A stretch of DNA of 21,603 nucleotides from Chara braunii (Eukaryota > Streptophyta > Charophyceae > Charales > Characeae). Location: positions 371,157 through 392,759 of the forward strand of contig BFEA01000728.1 in the NCBI GenBank assembly GCA_003427395.1, read 5' to 3'. The position numbers and the translations under genes are program-made. This document shows positions 9,198-18,250 of the stretch, piece after piece. Under the pieces are notes generated by a model, which was not told the DNA's origin, did not search any database, and worked only from the letters and a program-made list of their open reading frames with translations. Positions within the stretch are counted from its first letter, which is position 1; each line of letters starts with the position of its first letter.

Positions 9198-9708
9198 TTC
9201 CTGTGCAACAGTCTTAATTCCGCATTCAAGTCACTATGGGGGTGCGGTTACATACGTGCAGTAGGAGTGGGGGAGGAGGGGGTACAATAGGAGTCCAGAG
9301 AGATGGGTGTAAGATTTGGGGGACTTGCATCAGGGTGGCAAGTGTAGTGAGGGTGTGCGTCAGGGTGGCAGGATTGGGAGCTAATCTACATTGCGCTAGT
9401 GGGCGAGAGCGTTTGCCTATCTACATTGCGCTAGGCTAAGTGGATATCCATTGCGTGATCGGATGATTGTGAAGTTGGCCTATGTGGGCGAGAGAGTTTT
9501 TTTTTTTTTTTTTTTTTCTCTCTCCCTGTGCAGCAGTCTTAATTCTGCATTCTATTCATTATAGGGAGTGTGGCTGCATGCGTGCAGTAACTCGCTACTA
9601 TCTTAATACTTTCTTCTTGTGATTTTACACGTGGCTTCCGCTGTTCACAGCTAGCCCACGTGAAGTGGATATCTATTGCGTGATCGGGTGATTGTGAAGT
9701 TGGCCTAT
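9198..9708. repeat. Mosaic of diverged short direct repeats
   Basis: One pair starts with CCTGTGCARCAGTCTTAATT at about 9199 and 9526 and runs about 60 bases. A second pair (9438-9483 and 9663-9708) shares about 44 of 46 bases beginning AAGTGGATAT. ATCTACATTGCGCTA occurs at 9385 and 9419, and GTGGGCGAGAG at about 9400 and 9485. CAGGGTGGCA occurs twice near 9331 and 9362. The order suggests several overlapping local duplications. No coding sequence is evident. Confidence 0.75.
9497..9517. repeat. Poly-T tract (21 bases) bordered by GAGAGAG / CTCTCTC
   Basis: Twenty-one T bases with a GAGAG run before and a CTCTCTC run after, which could pair around it. On the minus strand it could be the poly-A tail of an old retro-insertion, but no recognisable element body adjoins it. 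Confidence 0.85.
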
Positions 9709-10392
9709 TGTGAGGTAGCTTTGTTTAATTTTCGGGGGGTCGATTGGTTGTCGGACGGTGTGGATGGGTGGAGAATAGGGGTTGGGGGGGTGTTACATCG
9801 AAGGAAAAGTGGGAGAGAGTGGTCTTTTGGGGGGCTTGGTGGAGAGGGGACCCTAAGGGAGGGGCGGGCGAGGGATTGGGTGTGAACGAGATGGGGAGAC
9901 GGGAGCGAGAGTGATAGACAGAAATCCAAATTGCAAAATCCCAAAGTAGCCCAGATAGTCATGTACCAAGCAGAGAGCACAAGGCACCAAGATACCATCC
10001 AAATAAGAGCAATACAATGAACTCGAATGTCAATGCTGACGCTCCCTGGCCACACCAACACAATATCCAATGTCCCTCCTACTGTCTGACGCCCAGCGCC
10101 CAGCCTACACGAAGCCTACCTTATCACCAATGCAGACCGCCAGCATGCACCAGGTACATGTCTCACACCTCTCCTAATCACCCCCTGTCTCCCCTCTGCA
10201 TGCGCCTCCTACCCGAAGACCACCATCACTGTCACCTGCCACCGCACGTGCAGCCCGACTATGGCTGCTGTGCGCCCGCTGCCACCACAGCGCCCTCGTG
10301 CACCCCAGCCTGCCTGCTTAGTGCAGCTTTGCACAGCAAAGCAGCAGTGTGGCCGCATTGCCTGCTCATGCCAGAATGCCGAGCTCCTGGGC

Positions 10393-10419
10393 GCTCACTT
10401 TCCTTTATGGAAAGTGAGC
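10393..10419. repeat. Perfect 11-bp stem-loop
   Basis: GCTCACTTTCC and GGAAAGTGAGC pair perfectly around a 5-base TTTAT loop. It does not end in a U-tract and has no flanking gene to terminate, so its role is unknown. Confidence 0.7.
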
Positions 10420-10667
10420 ATGCCTTCGGCCTGCTCTAGGCCTGGCATGTGGGGGCCTGGTAGCTTCAGGTTGGCCCCAAGTATCTGCACCCAGGCCCAG
10501 TTTCAGATACCGGCCTGGGCCCCGTGCAGTTAGGCACGTCCAGGTAGTCCACCAGTCTCCAAGTGTTCAGCGCGATCTCATTGGCTCGCTGCATGTGTGT
10601 GACGCAGGAGCTGCTTTCTCATTGGTCCGCGGCCGCTAAGTGACATGTCGGCCTCTGGATGCATATG

Positions 10668-10696
10668 CCCAGGGCCTCAACTGGATGAGCCCTGGG
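10668..10696. repeat. 8-bp stem with 13-base loop
   Basis: CCCAGGGC (10668-10675) pairs with GCCCTGGG (10689-10696). This is a weak structural feature in GC-rich non-coding DNA. Confidence 0.5.
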
Positions 10697-12052
10697 CTCA
10701 ACTGTACGACGCAGCTGCTGCTTCTGGAAAGAGCCAGGGGAGGCTCACGTTGCTCTGTAACCAACTGGTGTGCTGCAACTGTCTGGTATCCCACATACGA
10801 AAAATGTTGAAAATAGGCCTCTTGTGGATGTACAGGCCTGCCTTCACTTAGGTCGGGCACGAGGCTTACTGGGGGCCGCAGCCCATAACATTTGCATGCC
10901 CGAGAAGGGCCTCACGAGGGCTCAATCGGAGTCAACCCACAGGAATTGAATGTCGGCGAAAGTCGCATGAAAGTGCACTTTTGCCTTGCTGTTTTATAGT
11001 TTTTTAAACCGTTTTTCCAAAAAACGAATCGTTAGTATGGTGTCCACTCTATGAATTGGTGGCAAGTTTGTTTAAAATGACCCTTGGATTTTGCTATAAA
11101 TGGCATGACAAGTTGTCTGAAAATTTGGGCCTCCGTTAACAGCCTCTCACCTTTCCTGCGGGATTGTGTTCTGCCATGGGCCCCACAATAGAGCAAGCTT
11201 TGAAAAGTTTTTTTGCAATGGTAGGTTTGTGATATTGGATTGGAAATGTGTGGAGGCATGAAGGGTCAGCTTTCCAAAATGATGGGGGGGGGCTCAGGTC
11301 TGACATTTTAGGACCGTTTGTCTGACCCTGGCTGCAAATAACAGTGTCAGGAGCCATAAATCTAACAAGATTTTGTCTGATTTCGACTGGACGGTTGCCT
11401 TTGGAGTGCCTCCTTTTCCACTTACAGATTTTTCCCAATCTTCTATGGTTTGGTCAGTGATTCCAAACCTGACGGAATTTTTTCTGGTTTTAAACTTGAA
11501 CGTGTATCCAGATCGCTTCCCGTCTGTCCGATCAGCCACGTGGCAGATCCATGTGCCTTCCTGCTTGCTTGCTTTAGTTAGATTTGTGCTTCTTGGCAAT
11601 GATTTAGAAGGGGATAATCTTACAGGAACGTTGTGGAATTTCCAATGTCTCGAGTCGCAATGACGGTCAAGTACATACATAGTGAATATATGAATGCGCC
11701 CTAAATCCGATTGCAATTCTGTCCGAGTTGGCATTTGGGCTGGCTGATGTAGCGTTCCTGCAGGCTGTGTACGTTTTGTGTTTCAGAGTGATCGAGGAGG
11801 GCATAGTAATCACACTAGACCTTTTTCTGGTGGATGTATCTGATCACAATGAGGGTGGACATTCGTAGCTGCACTTGGTCATATGGATCCAGGAGAGACA
11901 TACGGGTAGTCTGAGTTCTATTTTGCCCAGATCAAATCGCTGTGATTACCATTCATGACAATCACGAGTGTTTGCTGTTGCAGCTGTGGATGGCGTGGAA
12001 ACTGCTCTCTCTATATCTCCCACTTCTCCCCTCCCCAGATTTGTGGTGCGGG

Positions 12053-12551
12053 TGATCACTGGCAGCTTGATTTTTCTTTGGGGGGGGAAGGGTGGTTGCG
12101 AGGCTTCAGAAGGGGCCGCCTGTAAAAATGTGACCCGGGCCCGAAGGCCGGGACTGTAAGATGCTGCCAGGCCTCTGGGGAAGGCTGGCGTGAGGCAGTT
12201 GTAAGGAAGGCTGGGCACTGCCTCTCCAACAAACTGGTGGGCCCAGCCTCCCAGTTAGTGGTGGAGACCAGAGTCCCGAGGGAGTTCTCAGACTGGGAAG
12301 AGCCTGTCCCAGCCAGGCAGCCGTGGCCTCCTGGAAGTAACAAAAGGAGAGGATGTTGCAGCATTTTACATGTTCGTTATCAAGACAGTTAGGCATCGGT
12401 GTGTGCACTGTTGGTGTGCTCTCGGCTTTGGAAATCTGCTTTCGACTTTGCTCATATATGCTGGTTTTCGCTTTTTGTCGTTTGCTGCATGGGAAATTTG
12501 TGTTGGCAGTGATCGGTTCCTTCAGCTTGCTTGCATGATCACTGGCAGCTT
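12053..12551. repeat. 16-bp direct repeats flanking a 467-base segment
   Basis: TGATCACTGGCAGCTT occurs at 12053-12068 and again at 12536-12551. The length fits a target-site duplication around an inserted non-autonomous element, but the enclosed 467 bases show no terminal repeats or poly-A tail that I can identify. A partial inverse copy (CAGTGATC, 12507-12514) lies just before the second repeat. Confidence 0.65.
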
Positions 12552-12608
12552 AAACTTCCTCCACGGTGGCTGCAATCACAACCACAGATCTTTGCATTAT
12601 GTGAGTTC

Positions 12609-13799
12609 ATGCTGCGGCCAGGAAATGCCGATCTGCTGAAGAGAGATCAGGATGCTTTTGTTGACCAGTTTGGTAAGTTCATTCGAGTACTACATCCAGA
12701 CAGAGATGACATGTTGACGCAGTATGCCTACATAGACCTGGCTAAAGAATTTTTGAATGAGCTGCCTGATGTCTTTGAGGAGATTTCGTCCCGTGTGCGA
12801 GCACTACAGCCGCACAGCGACGAAAATGTTGATGCGTTGGAGATGGAATATGCGGAGTTGGAGGTCGGATTGGCAGGGTTTGTGCTCGCTCATTCCAGTG
12901 ATTACATGGCTAAAATGCTTCATCGGTCAGGGATGGATGTTACGCAGGAGAGTGACAGCAGTCTTGCAAATGCCATGTTTGACTTTTGCAGAAACATGCA
13001 AGAAAAGATTTGGAACGATGCCTATTTGTATAGAATCATTGTAGTCCATTTTGTCGACTTTGACTTGGTGGGAAATGACGGCGAGCACTTTCCATTACGA
13101 ATGCGCATGCTCAATATTTTTGATGAAGAGGAAGTTGGCCCGGGCTGGTTTGCTGAGGTGGGAGATCGTGAGACAGACATTCTGATTGCCAAAGCCGACC
13201 ATACAATGTTTTTGGCCAACCTGGCAGGACTCCGTATCATGGCTGCGGACATTGTTGAGCAACATTACAAGCCACATGGAGATATCACAACATTGCAGCT
13301 AACATCAGGGTTTTTCAAATATTCTAGCGACGAGGATCCCGACGGGTACGACTTCAGGTTGTGTGATGACGCTAATGATAACGTCAATGAACGTGGGAGT
13401 CGTCAACTTGAAACAAGAATACCACCTAAAGCGAAGGAGCTTATAATGGAAGACTTGTGCTGTCTTCGTAAAAACTCATTTTGCGTGACTCGTCGCTCAG
13501 TTATTTCCTATTCTAGTCACTTGGAGTTTGAGCGCTTAATTCCTGTCGTTGCAAAGTTGGCTTGTCTCCATTTTCCAGAAGTTAATCCTTCTCTCCCTTG
13601 TAACCGTTTCGACTCTGTTGTGAGGAGGCTTAAGCTCCGTACGTCAACGTTAGAAGAGTCCCATCGAAGGGACCTTGAACGATCGCAAGAAATTGTCAGT
13701 CGCTTTCGTCGCCGCCTCAAAGGAACTTGCTGGGAGCAATTACATGCGGATTCTGGGGCTCGTGGTGCGGTCCGAACGACACCTATTCAGACCAACTGA
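12609..13799 (+). CDS. Uncharacterised 396-residue protein
   Basis: This is the longest intact frame in the window that is not a transposon relic, and I do not recognise the family. The ATG at 12609 is the first in the frame, which is open back to at least 12531, so an upstream exon could supply a different start (a possible acceptor CAG lies at 12618-12620). The stop is TGA 13797-13799. Residues 1-110 look largely helical and acidic (HPDRDDML, EMEYAELEVG); the middle contains LYRIIVVHFVDFDLVGNDG and GPGWFAEVGDRETDILIAKA; residues about 345-380 are Arg-rich and probably coiled (HRRDLERSQEIVSRFRRRL). I see no signal peptide, membrane segment or catalytic motif. The balanced composition and varied codons favour a real gene or a recently captured one. 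No introns are needed within the frame, although GGTAAGT at 12671 resembles a splice donor. Confidence 0.6.
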   Translation: MLRPGNADLLKRDQDAFVDQFGKFIRVLHPDRDDMLTQYAYIDLAKEFLNELPDVFEEISSRVRALQPHSDENVDALEMEYAELEVGLAGFVLAHSSDYMAKMLHRSGMDVTQESDSSLANAMFDFCRNMQEKIWNDAYLYRIIVVHFVDFDLVGNDGEHFPLRMRMLNIFDEEEVGPGWFAEVGDRETDILIAKADHTMFLANLAGLRIMAADIVEQHYKPHGDITTLQLTSGFFKYSSDEDPDGYDFRLCDDANDNVNERGSRQLETRIPPKAKELIMEDLCCLRKNSFCVTRRSVISYSSHLEFERLIPVVAKLACLHFPEVNPSLPCNRFDSVVRRLKLRTSTLEESHRRDLERSQEIVSRFRRRLKGTCWEQLHADSGARGAVRTTPIQTN

Positions 13800-13801
13800 A
13801 T

Positions 13802-13804
<3 letters not shown>

Positions 13805-13875
<71 letters not shown>
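13805..13875. repeat. (AG)35 microsatellite
   Basis: An uninterrupted AG tract that begins 6 bases after the stop codon of the uncharacterised gene, so it would lie at the start of that gene's 3'UTR. The Arg-Glu alternation read through it is an artefact. Confidence 0.97.
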
Positions 13876-13879
<4 letters not shown>

Positions 13880-13881
<2 letters not shown>

Positions 13882-15590
13882 TGGATGTTTCTTTTGTTCC
13901 TCACGTGCCTCGTATATTAGCCGATTGTGGAGGGACAGCACGTCAGATACACGTGGTTATTAAGGCCATTTAAATCTGCAGATGGTGCAACTGTGCGTTC
14001 ATTGGACTGACCATACTCTGGTTGGGACCTCGTTAAACTTCCATGTGGAATAATTTTCAGCTCAAACACAACTACGAGTATACTTATAATAGTCGTTGCT
14101 GCGCATAATATTTCGCTAACCGAGGAGATACAACTCTTAAACAAATTTCTGATGTGGTACTTTCAGTGCTCATGAGTTGATTATTTGCTCTTTATTGCTG
14201 GAACAGCAGTCAGTAGTGACAGAGCATAATAGCATGGCAGCGATCCTTTGTTGGACTTTTTTGGCCTCTGGCTTGTCTACGCTTTCTGACCTGAGGCACA
14301 TGTGGCAGGCTTTGGACTCTGCCGATAGCTGCTTCTTCTTTTCCAAGACCCTGCGGTCTCACAGCTGAGGAAGTGAGCTGCATTCGGCCCATGGCCGCTG
14401 ATCTCAGCAGGGTCTACCATTGTGTGTATATAGATTGTTTTTTTTTTCCTAAGGAATTTCCTTGTTTGAACCGAGTGTAATAACCCGCTCAAATATGTCG
14501 TCTGTCGTCGGCCAAGGGGGCCACCCGCAGGCCACGGATCGGCCTCAAGGCCCTGCGTCCGACCATGGGAAACAGAGCCCCTCAAATGAGGCTTCAGAGG
14601 CCCTGCGCCCGACAGTTGACCGAAGTCAACTGTAAATCGGAATACCGAGGCTCTCGAGTCAAAGTCTTCACGGACGCAGTCCAGGCCACCGATCAGACAC
14701 ACACACTTGGTTGTACGCAGGTATCCAGGCAGCATTTGGTCCAAGTGAAAGTCTGCAACTGTACGAGATCCAGCCCGTCAGCTGTGAGCCAATCTGAGCC
14801 TCCGTACGTGAGAGACCAGAGGTGGTCAACGGCGTCAACACTATTTATCGACCCAGCCCCTGGGAGTCAACATTCAGTCTTGCACTTGCTGCTTGACGTT
14901 GGCACGATGCTGGCTTGACGCTGGCAGGACGCTGGCATTGTGCGACGACGACGCGAGACTGCTGCATTGCGTGCTGGCGCCTCTCTGCTTCGGGCGCAAG
15001 CTGTCTTTTGGATGCCGACGTGGCACTTGCCACGCCATCTTTGGCATTGCCGACGTGGCGCAGGCCACACTGTCTTCGACACTGATTGGGGATGTGACAA
15101 GGAGGGAGGTCAGGAACTGTGGGATTGATTGAATGAGAGAGAGGGAACTTACCTGTGGATGTTGTCGACATTGCGCGCTGCAGAGATGTCTTTGTGGAAG
15201 ATCTGTGCCCGTGTGGCACTATGCTGTGATTAGATCTCGTCAGACTTGTTTCTGGGATATTGTTTGCTGACGTGGATGTGGGGAGACGCCTGAAGAGGAA
15301 GTGGGGATTGAGGGAGATCTATCTACGTGGACATTGATGGATACCTTTTCTTCCACCTTCTAAGTCTATTCTCCCTCCTATCTACTTCGTCCTCTCTTTT
15401 TTTTTTTTTCGTCCTATGGGTTACGAGACATTGTATTACAGATCACATTTCATGATTATTGGAGACATTTATCAGCGCTGAGTCATCTTGTATTTCGACA
15501 CTTGACGAGCTCTCTCCTGACTGTGTTCATTACACTAGCCCTTGTTTGTAAGTTTTGGTGGCCCTGGTTTTGAAATAAGTTTGTCATTGT
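13880..15590. other. Non-coding stretch with scattered short repeats
   Basis: No gene is supported here. Visible items are a 9-bp perfect hairpin (14612-14633), a T-run near 14438 followed by an AAGGAA/TTCCTT palindrome, short GACGCTGGCA-like reiterations at 14895-14940, and two copies of GCCGACGTGGC near 15015 and 15049. TGTAATAACCCGCTC at about 14476 resembles the start of some plant gypsy LTRs, but no matching end or second copy is visible. Confidence 0.45.
14612..14633. repeat. Perfect 9-bp stem with CGAA loop
   Basis: ACAGTTGAC and GTCAACTGT pair around a CGAA tetraloop. The embedded TTGAC is also the core of plant W-box elements on both strands, but with no nearby gene the regulatory reading is speculative. 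Confidence 0.6.
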
Positions 15591-15645
15591 TTGCGGTTCC
15601 GAACAACGGTTCAGGAGTCCACGACCATTCCCAGAAGGTGTGAAA

Positions 15646-15948
15646 ATGGAAAACATTCAAACGAGTTTGCGCCGAAATTTACCAGACAATTTGACAAAGG
15701 ACTGGAACTATTGGCACTGCCGAGTCGGGCCAAACATATGTGTATCCGAAGGCCAGGTGCAGAAGTGCCAGTCCCTCAGAAGCGCTTGTATTGCGAGCGG
15801 ATTTGTCGGACATAAGCTTTCCAACTACAGGCCCAGAACAGGAATCGGAGAAGAGTCCTTGAAGGCCAGCCAGCTTAGCAGTCCAGTTGAGCAACAGACC
15901 CCCCAGCCTAAAACTCTGACCAAGAGGCCACCGGACGACCACCCATGA
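15646..15948 (+). CDS. Possible small ORF (100 codons), unknown
   Basis: An ATG at 15646 opens a frame of 100 residues ending with TGA at 15946-15948. It has a central Trp/Cys-rich part (DWNYWHCRVGPNICVS) and a Pro/Lys-rich end. A donor-like GTAAGT at 15549 and a CCCAG acceptor-like site about 15631 just before the ATG would fit a short intron in a 5' leader. I recognise no family and there is no neighbouring gene to support it; it may be random. Confidence 0.2.
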   Translation: MENIQTSLRRNLPDNLTKDWNYWHCRVGPNICVSEGQVQKCQSLRSACIASGFVGHKLSNYRPRTGIGEESLKASQLSSPVEQQTPQPKTLTKRPPDDHP

Positions 15949-16049
15949 TCACTGATCGTGGCCGCTGTTAGCCTGTTGTTGTACCAGGGTTCTATGGTGT
16001 TAGGCCTGACTAAGGCTGTAGGGAGTGGAGCCTGGCTGAGCATGGCCTG

Positions 16050-16160
16050 GTTTTGGGCTTTAGGGTTTCGGGTTTCAGGTTTGTGCATTTGGGGGTTAGG
16101 GTTAACGGTTATGAGTTTGGGGTTAAGGATTAGGGTTTGGGTTTTTAAGGGTTAAAAAAG
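16050..16160. repeat. Degenerate telomere-like (TTTAGGG) repeats
   Basis: Several near-copies of the plant telomere heptamer occur in the same orientation (TTTAGGGTTT, GGGTTTCAGG, GGGGTTAGGG, GATTAGGG, AAGGGTTA), separated by variant units. It looks like an interstitial telomeric relic, or TA/G-rich satellite derived from one. Confidence 0.6.
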
Positions 16161-16355
16161 AAGAAAGGAAAAAAAAGGTGAATGGTTCTAGGATTTGAGG
16201 TTTAAAGGTTTGGTAGTTTGGTTATTGTCTCTGATGTTACATGCAAGGGTTAAAAAAAAAAAAAGAAAAAAAAAAGGGTGAATGCCACTGAATGGTTCTA
16301 GGATTTGAGGTTTGAAGGTTTAGTAGTTTGGTTATTTGTCTCTGATGGTACATGC
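16148..16355. repeat. About 100-bp tandem duplication with A-rich linkers
   Basis: Copy 1 (16148-16244) and copy 2 (16246-16355) share AGGGTTAAAAAA, then GAATGGTTCTAGGATTTGAG, and a common end at CATGCA. The A-runs differ in length and copy 2 has a small insertion. It grows directly out of the telomere-like stretch. Confidence 0.85.
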
Positions 16356-17100
16356 ACTTCGTTGTCAGCCAGTGCAGTTGAAGGCTATTGTAGGTTGAGC
16401 CATGTACGTCATCAGACGATAATCGTGAATTGATTGGTGGAGTTAACATGAGGACGACAATCTGCATAGGAAGCATTTGTATGTCCGAGAGTTGCCAGGC
16501 TACATTCCGGGCTTTGTGATTCTTTCCAGCTTGTGCTTTGTGATTGTTTTCTCTTATTCATTGGACCCTTGCCCACCCTGGGCCAAAAATAGATCAAATA
16601 CACTTTTTCTTTTTTTTCTTTTTTTTCTTTTTTTCATTTTGGAAAAAACTAAACCCAAACAGGAGGATGATGTGATCGGCAATTGAGGAAGAGATTTATT
16701 CCATCTGCAATCCGATAACCGTTCTTCTCTGCGACTCTGCAATCACTCTGTGAATTCTCATTTTGACATTATGCTGTGATTCTGCAGATCCATGTATGGG
16801 GGGGATGAGTCAGGTGGAGCACGGCAAGGTATGTACTAAGCGGCTTACAACATATCTTTGATGCTTTCAACCCATAAGCCCAAATTTTCAATATTTCGGG
16901 GTCACATTCTCACCTTACCTGGTAGATTGTGTTCTGTTGAGGGCTCATCATTGTGCAATCAGGCTTGTCGCATACTCGCTCAGCATGCGTGCAAACCGAT
17001 GACAACACGACTTGCCGCATAGCGCCCACACAAAGCTCAGAGATAAAACGTGGCCAGGAACACAGCTCAGATTCAAACTGGTCTTAGTTGGCCATGGCGC
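16356..17100. other. Non-coding stretch with T-rich tract
   Basis: No gene is supported. A CTTTTTTTT-type low-complexity tract lies at about 16603-16637. A perfect 6-bp hairpin TGGCGC-CGA-GCGCCA begins at 17095. Confidence 0.5.
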
Positions 17101-17414
17101 CGAGCGCCAGACAATGATTCCCACCCGGTCAACTGTATCCACCAGCAACTTATTCGCACGCGCACACTCACGCTAGGATCACCCTGAATGTCCCACACAC
17201 TCACACACTCTGCACACACACTCCCTACCCTATCGTATGTGGAAGCTATGGCTGCCTTCTCCCTCCTATGCTAACTTGCGGCTTTGGCCGCGTCTTCCTC
17301 CTCTTAGCCCTCTTCTCCCTCGGGCACCTGCAGACCTCCGTAGCACAAGACGCTCCGACAGCACTTCCGCACGGTTCACAGGCAGAATGAATGAATGAGT
17401 TGACACTGCCTCTT

Positions 17415-17422
17415 TATTTATA
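17415..17422 (-). promoter_or_regulatory. TATA box (TATAAATA) of putative LTR promoter
   Basis: An exact TATAAATA on the minus strand within the putative LTR, preceded by the U3 repeats. The overlapping AATAAA could also serve in polyadenylation. Confidence 0.45.
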
Positions 17423-17548
17423 CTTTGGATCGTCGTTGGTCTGCTTTTGGACCCTGGGCCCACGATGTACACAGTCACACATGGTACTTGCTGACTAGAC
17501 AAAGTGCACCCTGGGACTGGATACCGCTGACTGGACTAGGTAGGACTG

Positions 17549-17598
17549 GGACTGCCCTTCGCTGACTGGGCTAGGACTGCCCCTCGCTGACTCAGCCG
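17549..17598. repeat. Two 25-bp tandem repeats in putative U3
   Basis: GGACTGCCCYTCGCTGACT begins both 25-base units. A third GCTGACTGG lies at 17526. Short reiterated motifs of this type are common in LTR U3 enhancers; that role is inferred. Confidence 0.7.
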
Positions 17599-17940
17599 CA
17601 GACTGACTCCTAGGACCTACGAAGAGTCAGTTCTATAGCTTGTAGAAGGTCGTGGACTTGACCTTTCGGAACTGTAGCAGATACGACCTACGCTGACCCT
17701 ATGACAACTAAAACTACAATCTACGGATCAAACCCCTGTGACCACACTATATACAGTAGCCGAACATATGACTTTCAGGAAACAGGCCACAGGTTCAAAC
17801 ATACAGGTCACGGGTACTGTATATGGTTAAGGGGAAGGGGTAGGTCTAGGCATCGAGCCCTGGGTTCTGCATCTGTCACCGCTGTAGGTGAAAACCGTTT
17901 CACTCCCGCCGGCCTAAATTCGAGGCCCTCCGAGAATACT

Positions 17941-18250
17941 TCAGTGCAAGGCAGGACCTTTGCCCTTCCTTGCCCTATTGTAGGCATGGACTATGTCGGG
18001 AGCGGTCTCTAAAAGTTCGGTTCTTGAGAACCATCTGTTGTCCTCAGGTTCCTGGTAAGCGAACCTAACCTTATACTGTTTTTGTGGACGACCCCTACCT
18101 CCGGTTCTAAACACATCCTCTTCCACAATGCGGTCTATATCGTATGTGCCATCCATGTCCGGTGGAATCATCGATCGACGGGATGGAAACTGCTGACTGG
18201 TGACACAAGGTAGCAACTTGGACGCAGGGCAGACTGGGTATGTGTGGAGG
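17941..18250 (-). pseudogene. Integrase C-terminus and chromodomain
   Basis: This frame begins with YPVCPASKLLP, which corresponds to the conserved HVSxLKP element before chromodomains, and continues into the chromodomain YDIDRIVEEDVF...QYKVRF...EPEDNRWFSRTELLE, ending at a stop at 17941. Chromodomains of chromoviruses guide integration to marked chromatin. The core fold positions, including the first-strand Tyr and the NRW Trp, are present. It is out of frame with the integrase (shift near 18250). The segment is short and otherwise intact. Confidence 0.82.

Larger units (their letters stand above)
9709..12052. other. Non-coding stretch without a recognisable gene
   Basis: Apart from two hairpins (10393-10419, 10668-10696) I see no supported gene. 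Open frames here (for example 11294-11734 minus, 10017-10439 plus) have compositions that follow local base bias and no motif that I recognise. CA-rich sequence near 10060-10340 and G-runs near 9780 and 11283 are low complexity. It could hold old non-autonomous transposons or UTR/intron sequence. Confidence 0.5.
17100..17902 (-). promoter_or_regulatory. Putative 3' LTR of the chromovirus (ends approximate)
   Basis: Immediately after the chromodomain stop, the minus strand has a purine-rich GGCGGGAG followed by TG at 17902-17901, as expected of a polypurine tract and LTR start. Within the region lie a TATAAATA box at 17422-17415 (overlapping an AATAAA) and two 25-bp tandem units at 17549-17573 and 17574-17598 in the position of U3. 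The far end is not defined; about 17100-17150 is a guess from typical spacing. Confidence 0.45.

Noticed and set aside
10017-10439. Pro/Cys/His-rich 140-codon frame
   Set aside because: The composition is explained by the CA- and CC-rich DNA; there is no periodic zinc-finger spacing.
11294-11734. 146-codon frame on the minus strand
   Set aside because: No motif that I recognise, no supporting neighbour, and a competing frame on the other strand; the region looks like non-coding DNA.
13727-13963. Arg-Glu repeat protein
   Set aside because: It is a translation of the (AG)35 tract out of frame with the end of the 396-codon gene.
14277-14744. 155-codon frame on the minus strand
   Set aside because: It crosses an A-run and GC-rich repeats, with a composition that follows local base content; no domain is recognisable.
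14476-15120. LTR starting TGTAATAACCCGCTC
   Set aside because: Only the first bases resemble plant gypsy LTRs; no second copy, PBS or polypurine tract was found.
17095-17109. TGGCGC-CGA-GCGCCA as an LTR primer-binding site
   Set aside because: It begins like some PBS sequences, but it is a perfect hairpin, lies on the wrong side of the chromovirus for a 5' LTR boundary, and matches no longer tRNA end that I can identify.
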